This document shows positions 1-10,738 of a stretch of DNA of 64,000 bases, piece after piece. The position numbers and the translations under genes are program-made. The notes below the pieces were generated by a model. That model worked only from the letters and a program-made list of their open reading frames with translations. It had not been told where the DNA came from and did not search any database. The stretch's first letter is position 1. Each line of letters opens with the position of its first letter. Origin of the DNA: Perkinsus olseni (Eukaryota; Perkinsozoa; Perkinsida; Perkinsidae); contig JABANP010000025.1 of the NCBI GenBank assembly GCA_013115135.1, positions 124,001 through 188,000 on the forward strand, given 5' to 3'.

Positions 1-1824
1 CCTCCGCAACCAATGGAAGAAGGGGGATGGATGGTACTACCAAAAAAATCAATAACATCCTCGGCAGTCATGTGACGAGAGGCTATCTGGTCCAGCATCC
101 AACCACGCCGTAGCTTGGAGTAGAACTGGTCCACATCGTCCGTGCGGAACTCCGAGGGATCTTCGGGGCTCGACATCACCGTGATGTCGAAGTCAAACTG
201 AGACCATACCGCTGCAACGCGCCCGCACAGAGGAGCGGGGCCGAGTGGGGCTTCAAGCAATAACGGAGGGCCAAGAGCTTCTCCTTTGAAGACGAGCTGG
301 CTAGGACCACCACTCCACCGACAGGCTTACCATGATGCATGCTTGCTCGACATCTCTCTGTGAAGGCTCGATGGCCATACCTCTATCCTTGCCGGTGGTC
401 GCTCCTTTCTTTCGGCTATTGTGTTCGAACCTGATTGTACCGTGAGCATGAATCAACCAAAGATTCTCAGACGCTCACATATGCTGTCGTATGAGGTAGA
501 GGACGCAGCGCTTCTGGAAGGCCGTGTCGTTCTTCACTTGCTTCAGAAGCGCCATAAACGAGGTTCTCAGGCGGCTCCAGGAGTCGCCCTTCTTAGCGAA
601 ACGATGGACGAAATCAATTTCGGGGACGATGCACCTGGCTTGCAGCTGGCACTGGCAATGACCACTGTAGGGACTTACCAGGCACCAAGCTCGTTCATGA
701 CCTCCACGAAGGAGTCGCCATCGAGCTTCGAGTGGCTTGATGATGACACCTCGTTGTGGTCGGATTTGAGAGCCTAGCACGGGATAGCGTAACCCTGTCA
801 ATCGCATGCACTGGTACTACCATTTTGATTCTCTCGTGAATTGGAGTTTTCTCTTTCAGTACTTCCGGAGAGTAATCGGCCGCCAGAGCAGAGGCCTCCT
901 CCTGCACTGTTATTTTCATCTCGGTGACCATTCTATCACCATACCTACACCAGACCGTCCCTTCCCAGAGAGCATGAAGCTGCCCGATGGACACAACCTT
1001 ACGCGTGAAGGACTATCGTCCAGAGGCGGAGGTCTATCGCGTACCACCGCTTCAGCACACCACAGCTCTCGATAAAACGACGGAACCTACCAAACCAAAG
1101 ACGGGTGATGGACGCGCGAGAACGTGTCGAAGAAAGTCCTACGCCCTCGTATTCTTGAGACTCTTCTTAACATCCCTGATGCCTTCATACTGGCCTGAGC
1201 ACCACTACGCTATACCTTTTCCGATGCGCAACAGCAGTCATACCAAACTTCCCCTGAATGTACCCTCGCACGACGGCCAGCAAACAGTTGGCTATATAGA
1301 AGGGATCATCCCAATCCACAGTCAGCATGGCGAGCGTATTCGGGATCCTCAGTACCATGCCCCGAATCTGATCGAAAGGTCTCGCTCTCTCTGGAACCTT
1401 GCCAGCCGTCCACTAGCCCGCAACGCCATCTCCAACGCCCGGGGCCCGACGAGCCTACCCTCTCGAGAGTCTCATCATTATTGTGCCCTCCGTCGAAGGC
1501 GATTGCACAGGCAGTCTCCTCTGCCCGGCGTATAAGCTGCCGACTCTGTTCCTTCTGGTAACTGTCGGGCTCCCTTTCCTCCTTGCCAGCCACAATAAGC
1601 TGAATCCCTCGGATGTACCTGCAGCGTCTACCATGTCAACCCGAAAGGCCCAGGTACAGGTCACGACTCCTACAGTCTGCCCCTACCACAACTTACGCAT
1701 CGTAGTCACCCTTGGCGAGCTCCTCGATGCAGCTGTCGACAGTCACCTCCTCACCCTCCCCTCCGGTAGGCCCAGTTGCGGACATGCGAGTACAACAACA
1801 CGCAACTGGCAAGGGAATCGCCAT
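1..1824 (-). CDS. Unidentified multi-exon protein, 3' end outside window
   Basis: Not recognised. Five or more exons can be chained on the minus strand with short GT-AG introns (about 34, 44, 47 and 48 nt) and compatible phases. The start is probably the ATG at 1824 or the one at 1785 (MSATGPTGGEGEE). Readable blocks in order include RGIQLIVAGKEEREPDSY, MLTVDWDDPFYIANCLLAVV, EEASALAADYSPEVLKEKT, MNELGAWCIVPEIDFVHR, SFMALLKQVKNDTAFQKR and DDVDQFYSKLRRGWMLDQIA. The last exon runs off the left edge. No signal peptide or obvious membrane segment is visible. The mix of acidic helices with conserved-looking Trp/Asp blocks suggests a soluble cytosolic or nuclear protein, but I assign no function. 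The exon chain is better supported than any identity. Confidence 0.55.
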
Positions 1825-1961
1825 AGCGTAGCTGGTCCCGGATAAGGAACGAACCAAATCTACACCCAAGCACAAGAATCGGCCTTTAAAAGAAACACTC
1901 CATTCAATCAATCACAGTCAACTTGTGGTACAGTCTAGAGGCAGACGCACTCAGTGAAAAA

Positions 1962-4900
1962 TCATCGTCGGCCCCGGAGCTCAAGGTCCAATACAGCAGT
2001 CGGCACCCAACCCAAGTCGCCATCCTTATTGACCATAGTCCAGCCAGAGCCATCATTGTCCAACTCGGACAGGAGCACTTCATCGCCGACGCTTAGAGGG
2101 AGCTGAGGAATAACAAGACGCCATTCAAGAAGGCGCCCTCGAGAGAGTGGATTGAAGCGGCCATAGAAGGAGATTCCACCGACATGACGGTAAATAGGAA
2201 GTCCCAAAACACTGACCAGAGGGACTGTGTGGTCAGGGACCAAAGGGACCCGCTAGGGAATACTACGATGTAGACAAGAAGCCTATCCAAAATAGGGCAT
2301 AATTAATCGTGCGATAGGTACAATACGCAGTAAGTTCGAACCCCCGAAGCTGACCTGATTGTCATCTCCAGCATCTGGCGTGTAGGAGCTCTTCACTATG
2401 ACGGGGTGGCCTACGCCGGGCCTAGAGGGCCCCTCCGTCCGCTCCGGACACTGGTCATTACAGTTCTCTGCATGCTGCTGTAATGAATCTGGAACAGCAG
2501 AGTGAAGAACGTTGTAGAGACGTGAAGACGTCGACCTACCCTCATCTGGAAATTTGGCATGGCACATCGGGCAGCAGCCATCCGGTACTGAGTCAGCCCG
2601 ACCCGAGCCTCGCGATGCGGCCTGCTCCCATTGTTCGAACTGCAAAAAGTGCCATACCACTCCACCCCCAATCACGGACACATTAGATATAATGCCTATA
2701 TGCACAGGTTGTCACACTCAGGACCTCACCACGCTAGCGTAATGCCGCGCAATCGTCCGGCGAAACTAACCGGTAACATCCAATACCGTATTACTTCCCG
2801 CTCCTGCATCATCACAGGCTGCACCGGAGGACTCCGCAATGCACTCATAGAATCCACCGAGGGTGGTCCAAGCGCCCTCGGGGGGCTGGGTGGCCCGGGA
2901 AGCATACCTCGATCTGGCGTCCGGACCTACCGAGTCAATCCTGTGTAACTTCACCCCGATCGTCACCATCCTCTGTAGTAATCGAATACGTTGTAGCTCG
3001 GACTCACCGGAGCGGCTGCTTCGTCATATCGCCGGCCATCCGAGGAAGAAGTTACTGATCTCCTGTCAAAACTAATTAGGTCGCGGTTATCAGAGGACCG
3101 CAGAGGCGGATGAGCGGCGGCGGCGGCGGTGGACGCCTCTCTGTCAAAAGCCTCGAGCCCCCAGAGCAGCCTGGGATGGGGATCCACTGCTGGCGTGTAG
3201 TCCAAATTAAACATTCGAGTGACCATATCCCCGTGGTGGTTGTGGCATCTGATATACCCCAACAGATGCAGTGAGCATCGCAGCGACCACCCTCTACTCT
3301 TCAAGCCGCTCATCCAGCCGTCCTCGTTCCTGCTGCAGACGCAATCTCAGTGCTCTAAGCTCCTCTCTAGACATGTGCTTGACAGAGTCCTTAGTTATGC
3401 TAAGATAAGGCAACAGATGAGACAGGCCCGGTGGCAACACAGATCCCTACTCCCTGTACATGTCCTCCACTGAGAGGTCAAATGGCATAGAGACCAGCTG
3501 GTTGGCGTCGTCCACGAACACCATCCTGCGCAGCATGAGCTGTTAATGATGCTGCCATCGCAAGGCTACCCCTACCGGCGTTCATCGTGCTCGAAGCGTA
3601 TCTTTGGCATCTGTCTATGTCCAATGCGAGGTCGAGCATACCAGGGGTCCTACGACGATCACTGCCACGTCTTCAATAGCATCCCCTCGTACTGGTCTGG
3701 ATTCAATGAACCTTGCTCGGGAATCTCGTACTTGCTGAACGTCATCCTTATAGGTCCGCCCTGCATGGGGCCATCGGAGAGACTCTTCCGTCTGTCGTCG
3801 CGTATCGTAACGAGGCTGCACAGCCGGCGAGCGGCGATACTCCCGATCGTACTCGGCCCTGCGGAGGGAGTCCGGGCAGAGGGGATCCTGAAAACCGCGC
3901 AAGAGATCACCCGACAAATGGGCTCCTGGCAGGACGACATCCACCGCCATTTCGACCTCATGAGAAGCATAACGCATTGGCTCCCTCTCATAGCGGTCCG
4001 ATCGGTCGGGCTGATAGTATTCCCCCCTGGAAGATGGCTCAGCCTGAGCAGGCGCCAGTACCTAGGGCGTTACTCCGTGGCCACTCACCCTTCTAGGATC
4101 ATAGGGGTCGATGTAGTCTTCGGAGGAGTAGTACGACTGCTGCTGCTGATGCTGCTGTCTTGGCTCGCTATACCGTACCTTGCTCCAATAGGTTCATTCA
4201 CCGCACGGTAGAGTGGGCCCACCTGGCTCAGGCTCTGGCGGGGATCAGGGGCAAAATCTTCCCGCCTAGGAGGCGGCAGGTCCCGCTCAATCCTATGCTC
4301 TGAACCCGAAAACTTAGGACTTTCCGGTACTCTACTTCAGATGAGCCCACCAGCATCCCGAGGTGCCGCTGCCGGACCATTTCTCTCCGCGTCGTAGCGG
4401 GTTGCCGGTCTCATCAATGCAGCGTTGTTCTCTGCTGGCTGCAGCCTTCCGTTGACCGGGGGCGGGCCATCATACTCGACCGGGCGCCTGATCAGTATCG
4501 ATCAGCACGATGTTAGCGGAGAGCATAGCCAACCGCCCACACTCACATTCGCTCTCCAATATCCCTCTGAGGCTGCTGCTGTTGTTGATAGGATCCAGCA
4601 TAACGAGCCCGCTGCTGCTGCTGCTCGCCGACTCCCGGTCCGAACTAAAACCCAGAAGCAGCATTGGCCTAGAATAGTTCAAGCCCCCCTCCTACAGCGG
4701 GCTCCTGCCGTCGACTCATATCTGTTCCCACCATATGCTCGTATCCTATGATACGTCTCGGTTCCTGCTGGGAGGCCTAGTAAGACGACAATCCCGCTCG
4801 CAAAGTCCAGTCTCCATCACCTGTGGACCGAGTTGGCCGTATGGCTGCTGTTGTTGCTGCTGTTGCATATACCGATCGTCCACATGCTGCGGAGGCGGAA

Positions 4901-6357
4901 CGTAGCCTCGCTGAGGTAGTGGAGGAGCCATACCAACAGGCCCCGTGGGAGGTGTGGGCAGAGCGCTCTCTTGGTATCGCCGTGTATCAGGCTGCTCCCT
5001 AGGAGCTGCAGCCTGCCACCGACAATCTCAGCTTGCACTGCCAATGCACAGTGCCAAGTTACCTCTTCCCTCGGATACTGGTCCGGGTAAGTGTCCTCGT
5101 ACCCCTCAGGCTGTTGTTGTTGCTGCTGCTGCTGCTGGAGCAGCTGACCAGAACTACTGTTCTCCAGCCGCCTCTCCTGGTATGAGTCCTCAAACCGCGG
5201 CGGCGGCGAAGCATGCTGCTGCTGCTGTGGTTGTGATGGCTCGCCCTACAGAGGATATGACTCCACCAACGCCCTCGACATTCTGCCTCTATCGCCGCTA
5301 TGCGTATAACGACTAGCGTCGCATCCGGAGCCGGTACTATTACCCCCACTAGTCCTTCGTCTTGTGCTGCTGCCGCCTTCATCATTCCGCGGCCCTCATT
5401 ACGCTGTTGTTCCAACTGCCGAAAGCCGAAAACATCATCGTTAATATCTCGTTAAGACCACTACCTTGTGCTGCAGCATCGCCCACTCTTGCTTGAGATG
5501 TTCCATACTGGGCTGCTGTTCACCCTGGGCCACCGTGCCATCTTCCCCGGAGGCCCCACTGACCACTGGCTGGGCCGCTGCATCTACCATAGCACCAGAT
5601 CTCCACCGAAGACCGTCATCTCCGAAGCCAGCTGCGACCCGCACCATCACCTTCCCGAGCTGGCGATCCCTGGAAGTGCTGCTGCTGTTGATGGTCTGAG
5701 GCCTGTCCGCTGGGGGGTGAGCTGTCATCTCGGAACATAGGGAGGAGATTAGTGATATCCATCGCATTACCGCCCGTCCTAAGGACGCCGCTGCTGGGCT
5801 CAGTGTCCAGCTCTCGGATTGTTCTGCTCACCTCTCATCGGGGCGATCATCCTGACTCGGCCCTTCTTGGTAGTAGCCCTTCCCCTTACCACCATCAAAC
5901 GCCCCTTTACCACCATCGTACCCTCCCTTGCCGCCGTCAAACCCTCCCTTGCCACCGTCATAGCCTCCCTTGCCATCCCAGCCCCCCTTTCCTCCATCAT
6001 ACCCTCCCTTACCCTTGCCAAAGCCCTTTGCACCCATTCCGTTCATAGACGGATTAGGAGCTGAGCTCTTCGGAGCCACCGGCACGGAGTTGCCTCCTCT
6101 GAAGACAAATTACCTCATACTCAACCTCAAGGACGATGGACTATGACGGTAGTGCTACGGACCGATCACTATGAACCTACCTCCCTCTCCAAGTGCTGGG
6201 CCCAGCGGAGTGAGAGGGCTGCGTCGGTGGGGCACTCGTTGGGATCTTGGGACTACACAAGGCACGCAATTCACGTTGAGACCCAGCGTGCCGATGGTTG
6301 GAGATAAGCCTCCTAATCAATCCGACGGTCGGATTCCGACCCACAAGAAGTCGAAGC
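1962..6357 (-). CDS. Low-complexity Gln-rich protein with Gly/Lys repeats, C2HC zinc finger and C-terminal SH3 domain
   Basis: Minus-strand gene read as many exons; I may be merging two genes. N-terminal part: a basic exon near 6357-6173, an 82-nt intron, then a Gly/Lys-rich repeat block (5828-6060). Middle: poly-Gln runs, Arg/Tyr-rich disordered sequence and a short coiled coil (MSREELRALRLRLQQERGRL, about 3390-3300). Near 2400-2580 removal of a 51-nt in-frame intron joins CPMCHAKFPDE to DSLQQHAENC, a C-x2-C...H-x4-C finger like small ubiquitin-binding or CHHC-type fingers. The last exon (2243-1962) encodes an SH3 fold: LSVGDEVLLSELDNDGSGW followed by GDLGWVPTAVLDLE. Such a protein is plausibly a scaffold or RNA-granule component; that is inference from composition. 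Exact start and internal joins are uncertain. Confidence 0.5.
4140..5235 (-). repeat. Interrupted CAG/CAA tracts encoding poly-Gln
   Basis: Several runs of CTG/TTG on the plus strand (near 4140, 4570, 4615, 4850, 5110 and 5215) read as CAG/CAA, that is Gln, in the minus-strand gene, for example YMQQQQQQQPYGQLG and QLLQQQQQQ. Mixing CAG with CAA would limit repeat slippage. Confidence 0.75.
5828..6060 (-). repeat. Gly/Lys-rich protein-coding repeat ([YFW]DGGKGG)n
   Basis: The minus-strand frame reads GKGGYDGGKGGWDGKGGYDG and continues with FDGGKGG and YDGGKGG units, about seven in all. DNA copies are close but not identical (GGNAAGGGNGGNTNTGAYGG pattern). The repeat lies in the N-terminal part of the Gln-rich gene. 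Confidence 0.8.
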
Positions 6358-6460
6358 ACTTAGTGTAAAAAAATTGCCCCTTAAAAGCGCATTCAAGCAC
6401 CCGGCCACATCAACTATCAGGTGGATGGCACAAAGGAACAGAGGGCAATGTAATCAATAC

Positions 6461-6580
6461 CTCAACCGCCCATCTTGTGTTTCTTTCACAGTAATGCAGA
6501 ACTAGCCGCTGAGGCACGGCCCTCACTATTGCGCGGATGATGTAAGCGGCTCCGTTCTTATTTACACGAAGAACTATCAT
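6461..6580 (-). CDS. Possible first exon of a mitochondrial ribosomal protein mL43-like gene (L51/S25/CI-B8 fold)
   Basis: An ATG at 6580 opens a 40-codon exon ending at a GT donor (GAG|GTATTG). The peptide begins MIVLRVNKNGAAYIIRAIV and continues RLVLHYCERNT. mL43 proteins start in a similar way: a short basic lead, an NG turn, then a hydrophobic strand leading to a conserved Y/F-C pair. The family's GGSS-G-R motif is not seen here, and I could not join the exon in frame to the next coding block (about 6357, which contains RNPTVGLIRRLISNHRH). It could instead be the 5' end of the downstream low-complexity gene. Weak assignment. Confidence 0.35.
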
Positions 6581-6649
6581 CACGATTTACTACAACTGTA
6601 ACGCTCACAGAAGTGGCAGGACGTGACCGCATACTACGACCGCATAATA

Positions 6650-6769
6650 CTACATATTGTGATTGTAGGGGCAGGTAAGCTTCTGGGAGCAATGCCCAGT
6701 CTGCTTCAGCTCCGGGCATATCAAACGAGACGGATGGATACTCGGTGCCGCCATGGCAGAAACTACCAT
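6650..6769 (-). CDS. 39-residue ORF with one CCCH zinc finger
   Basis: ATG at 6769, TAG at 6652-6650. The C-terminal half is CPELKQTGHCSQKLTCPYNH, an exact C-x8-C-x5-C-x3-H zinc finger of the tristetraprolin/ZC3H type that normally binds AU-rich or other single-stranded RNA. It sits 137 bp beyond the V-PPase stop codon. It may be a complete mini-protein or the last exon of a gene whose earlier exon I missed (an upstream in-frame block contains KECGFTH). The finger is clear; the gene model is not. Confidence 0.5.
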   Translation of the reverse strand: MVVSAMAAPSIHPSRLICPELKQTGHCSQKLTCPYNHNM

Positions 6770-6906
6770 TCCATACAGCCCTATTGAGGAGCAGCTGAAC
6801 TCAACAACACCTCCATCGTTAACATGTGTAAATCCGCACTCTTTCAATGCCTCACCTCACAACTGGCACGTGCTGGCATGAACCACACTTGGCCTACGCG
6901 CTTGGC

Positions 6907-9900
6907 CTACGCGCTTGGCCTCAACCATATAGGGCCACCACTGGTGTTGGAGAAGCGTATGTCAATGATGCTACCAAACACCAAGGATATGATGGCCGAT
7001 AACTTCACTAGGATATTCAAACTCGGCCCTGAGGTGTCCTTAAGAGGATCCCCTACAGTATCCCCTGTCACAGCATGCTTGTGCGTAGAGCTGCCCTTGC
7101 CGTGCTCAGGGCCCAGCCCGCCAGACTCTATGTACCTGAGGAGCACCGCTAGATCCGAGATACGTTACGAAAGATATGGTACTTCTTGGCATTGTCCCAT
7201 GCCCCTCCAGTGTTGGACATAGATATAGCCATTTGCACTCCAGAGCTGAGGGCTCCGACGAGGAGGCCAGCCGTCGCGTTCTTACCACACAGCACGCCGA
7301 ATACTAGCGGAGATAGGATAACAAGCGCCCCAGGCAGGATCATCTCCTTCAGACTAGCTGATGTTGATATAGAGATGCATCTCGTGTAACTGAGAGGAAA
7401 ATTATTACTTCCAGTTCCGTGAAACCCGCCATATGCAGGACAAGAAACGGGTGAACTCACGCACAGTTCGAATCGCTACAAAGACAGCGCGTGCCTGCAC
7501 TCACTCAGGGGGCGCCTCGCCGTTGATGATCTTAGGGAACTGTCGCATGCACTCGTCCACCATGTCAGTGGCAGCTTTGCCCACGGACTTCATAGTGAGT
7601 GCCGAGAACGCATAGGGCATCATAGCGCCGTACAGGACACCGGCAAAGGTCCACGCATTGAGTACATTAACCTGCCGGGCACTACTCTCCGAATCGTGCA
7701 TACCGGCGGCAAGCCCACCTTCTCTATGTTAGCCCGAGTACAGAAGGCCCCAAACAACGCCAATGCGACCAAAGCCGCGCTCCCTATCGCGAACCCCTTG
7801 CCGACCGCTGCCGTTGTGTTTCCTGCGGCGTCCAAAGCATCCGTACGACGCCTGCGTGGCAACGTGGTCGCGGACAAGGGAAGAACTTCCCACCTGACAG
7901 ATGCCCCCAAATGAGACATCTCCGCTATTCCTCCTGCGTTGTCCGCTATCGGGCCGTAGGCGTCTATGGCCAGTCCCACACAAAGGGTAGATAGCATACC
8001 TACTCACGCTTAGCAGACCGGAACGAGGGCTGAGGCTTACCTAGGGCTGCTAGCGCAATACCGTACATTCCGCAGAACTCGTGAGATACTAGTATGGTGA
8101 CACTGAGGGCCAGTACGGGTACTATGGTCGAGAGGTACCTGAGCCAGTCATCTCAACCAGTCGCCTGCATCAGCACACTACCCCAAAGGCTAGGCCGTAT
8201 ATGATGCCGGTAGCAGCAGACGTCCTCTGACTCAAGGCTATATCCCTGACGGGACGGTAGCTGTGGCTCGTGAAGTACCTGGCACACCGAAAACTCCTGC
8301 TGCTGCCAATGATCGGGATCATGCAGGACTCACTCCGTGACCAAACCGACAAGGAGGCCGGACCATAGGCCCATCAATACTGATGCCATACAGGCGTACC
8401 TGATAACCATCGCTAGCACTGATGACGAGAGCCTCCCTTCCCGCACTACCACTCCACCATCTTCCCTGCATCCTCTTCCTTCAGGCTCTGGGGCAGCAGT
8501 GGGGATCGGATACCCACCATGAACTCGGGCGGCAGGCAAACATAGGAGAGCCCCACGATAGCCGGCGTCATCAGCAACGTCGAGACGAATAGCAGTGATC
8601 TACACAGACCAAGTGGGCATCCACCGCACCCCAGCGAGGATCACCTACTTGAGTGAGCGCTCAATGCAAGCTATCTCCTTGACAGGCATCGCCACAGGCA
8701 CCAGCAGCACTGTGATCCAGCTCACCAAGATACCTGGAACGACCATCACAAGAGCCCACACATTCCCAGGAGGAGTGGGCCTACTACCCGAGGAGGAGAT
8801 GAGCAAGGGATACATTATTGGGGCTTCGTAGATGTTCAGATGGGATAAGGTGGAGCTGAGGGGAACACATAGAACACCGACAAGAGTTCGTGCAGCACTC
8901 ACTTGCCGATGAGGACGAAGGCCGCACAAGTAGCCTCAGCGAAGGAACCGAACAGGTCCGCACCCATGCCCGCTATATCACCAACATTATCACCTACAAG
9001 GCGGAGCATAGTCGGCGATGGCAGCAGTGAAGCAGTCATCAGGCCTACCAACATTGTCCGCGATACACGCCGGGTTGCGCGGGTCGTCCTCGTCCATGCC
9101 GTATTCATTCTTGCCTGGGAGCAGGAAAATTCACGACTGATAACCCTCCCGAGGCTGCTGCTAGTACCGCTGAGATCTGCTCCCACATCAGCAGCCTTTC
9201 GTGTATATACCTCCCCCGACTCGGGCGAAGAGAGCTATTGAGGAGGCTCCCAACCCGTACCTTACAGCAACACCAACTTCCCGGCTACCCGCCGGGTTCT
9301 ACTATCTCGATCAACGGAGGTCTGCAAGGTCTACGACTAGAAGCCCAGCGGTCCGGCGTCTATGTTTCCTATTCACACGTGACACAGTTACTACCCTGCG
9401 AGGGCCTCGAACAGTATACTCGGGCCGTCATAGCTCTTCCCTGAGTTCTCCAACTTCATCACAGCATTCAGCAGGGCTGTTAGGCCGAATATGGTAAGCA
9501 CGCCCAGACTGAGCAATTGGAAGGTATCACCGGACCGGCACCGTCCCCCTCCACTACCTCACAAGGCTGAAGCCCATGACTGAACCGCCACGGATCGCTA
9601 CGTCATATCCCAGCCGTAGACTCTTCCAACACTCGTGAGCAGTGCGGACCTAGAGCCGGTGGTGAGGGAGGCTACGTCAGATCGTTGGTCCACTTACGTT
9701 GCAAAAGACCGCTGTCCGCATGCCAATGAAGCCCGAAAGGCAGCTGGTGATGGCGCCGACCAGGAAGGCAAGGGCGGCAAACCAGCTGGTGATGACTCCA
9801 ATAACGATACCGAAGACAATTATATAAACTAGGAGGTACCTGGTAGCCCCGGAAATCCACAGCGGAGCGAAGCTAGGACTAGGCCTACTTGTACTCCTCT

Positions 9901-10532
9901 ACCAAGAAGGCGGTGGCACCCTCGGCAATGTGCGCACTAACTTCACGCATCATCTTGAGGGACTTCTCCACAGCATTGGACTCAGCGAGTAGAGGAGAGT
10001 CCCTACGTACATACACAAGTACTGTATACAGCCTAAGACCGTCCCGGACAGTACCCGTCCGTAGAGACCCCCGGAGTCAGTGGCGACAGAGGAGAAGTTC
10101 ACGCCACTGCCGTCGATAGGCAGCTTATGGAGGCGTAAGATCTGAAGAGTTGGAGGCGATTCTCTGTGGGAGTAAGGGTGAGGTTAGATACCTCTATGAC
10201 CCCCCATGAGAGGCCGATGCATGCTGGTGCCAAGACAAGGAGGATGACACCCCAGAGGGGCATGATGTAGGAGCCAGGCTCCACGTTCAAACCCGGAATG
10301 ACCTGTGATCAGCGATAGTCACGCGCCACGAAATTATCCGGCCCTCATTACATCCCCGATGGTCGGCCCTCTGGTCGAGGGGTCCGCTGCCACTCCCGTC
10401 TCGGTGCCTCCAGCAATGCTGAGTATCTGCGAAGCAGACTGGGGGACTGGCCGAGGTGCCTTCAACTCTCACTTGAGCTATGAGAATGAACTTGATGGTA
10501 TCGATCAATTTATACCACGAACTATCATGCAT
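6907..10532 (-). CDS. Vacuolar-type H+-translocating inorganic pyrophosphatase (V-PPase)
   Basis: Hydrolyses pyrophosphate and pumps H+ into acidic compartments such as acidocalcisomes or vacuoles. Start ATG at 10532 ([15 protein letters not shown]); stop at 6909-6907. Exons can be followed through the whole family: an N-terminal membrane segment ([19 protein letters not shown]), [32 protein letters not shown], the substrate motif [98 protein letters not shown] and [18 protein letters not shown]. The Ala in GNTTAA is the signature of K+-dependent (type I) pumps. The usual Val of DVGADLVGK is Ser here. Many introns are 32-53 nt; one (10303-10351) carries a dispersed repeat core. Confidence 0.97.
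10303..10351 (-). repeat. 49-nt V-PPase intron carrying the dispersed core element (copy 1)
   Basis: Minus-strand sense: GTAATG...CACAG. Removing it joins GPTIGD to [10 protein letters not shown] in frame. The core AATTTCGTGGCGCGTGAC (10335 to 10318) differs by one base from the other copies. Confidence 0.85.
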
Positions 10533-10738
10533 TCCAAAAAATGGCTGACAAAAAGGAGGGTCCCTCAAGCGAAGGTCGCCACGCAGTTCAGCACAAGCGG
10601 AAGTCGCGCTCGTGTGCGGGCGCGCGCTTTTTACAGCATAGTCGCGCGCGCCACGAAATTCGTCATGATACCCTCGTTGGTCAGTCCTTGGCGATCTACG
10701 CGTCCCTGAATGTACTGTGATGCGTCTTAGTTGGTGCC
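10533..10738. promoter_or_regulatory. Divergent promoter region between V-PPase and NOC4
   Basis: 206 bp separate the two divergent ATGs (10532 minus, 10739 plus), so both promoters and 5' UTRs must fit here. The interval holds a GC-alternating stretch (near 10615-10650) and one copy of the dispersed 18-nt core (10641-10660) inside a 45-nt GT...AG segment on the minus strand (10627-10671), possibly a 5'-UTR intron. No clear TATA box. Confidence 0.5.
10641..10660 (-). repeat. Dispersed core element, copy 2
   Basis: AATTTCGTGGCGCGCGCGAC in minus sense, with one extra CG, 110-130 bp upstream of the V-PPase ATG. Flanks resemble copy 1 (GACCA..CG.GG upstream, CTATG/CTATC downstream), so this copy and copy 1 may be related by local duplication. 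Confidence 0.8.
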
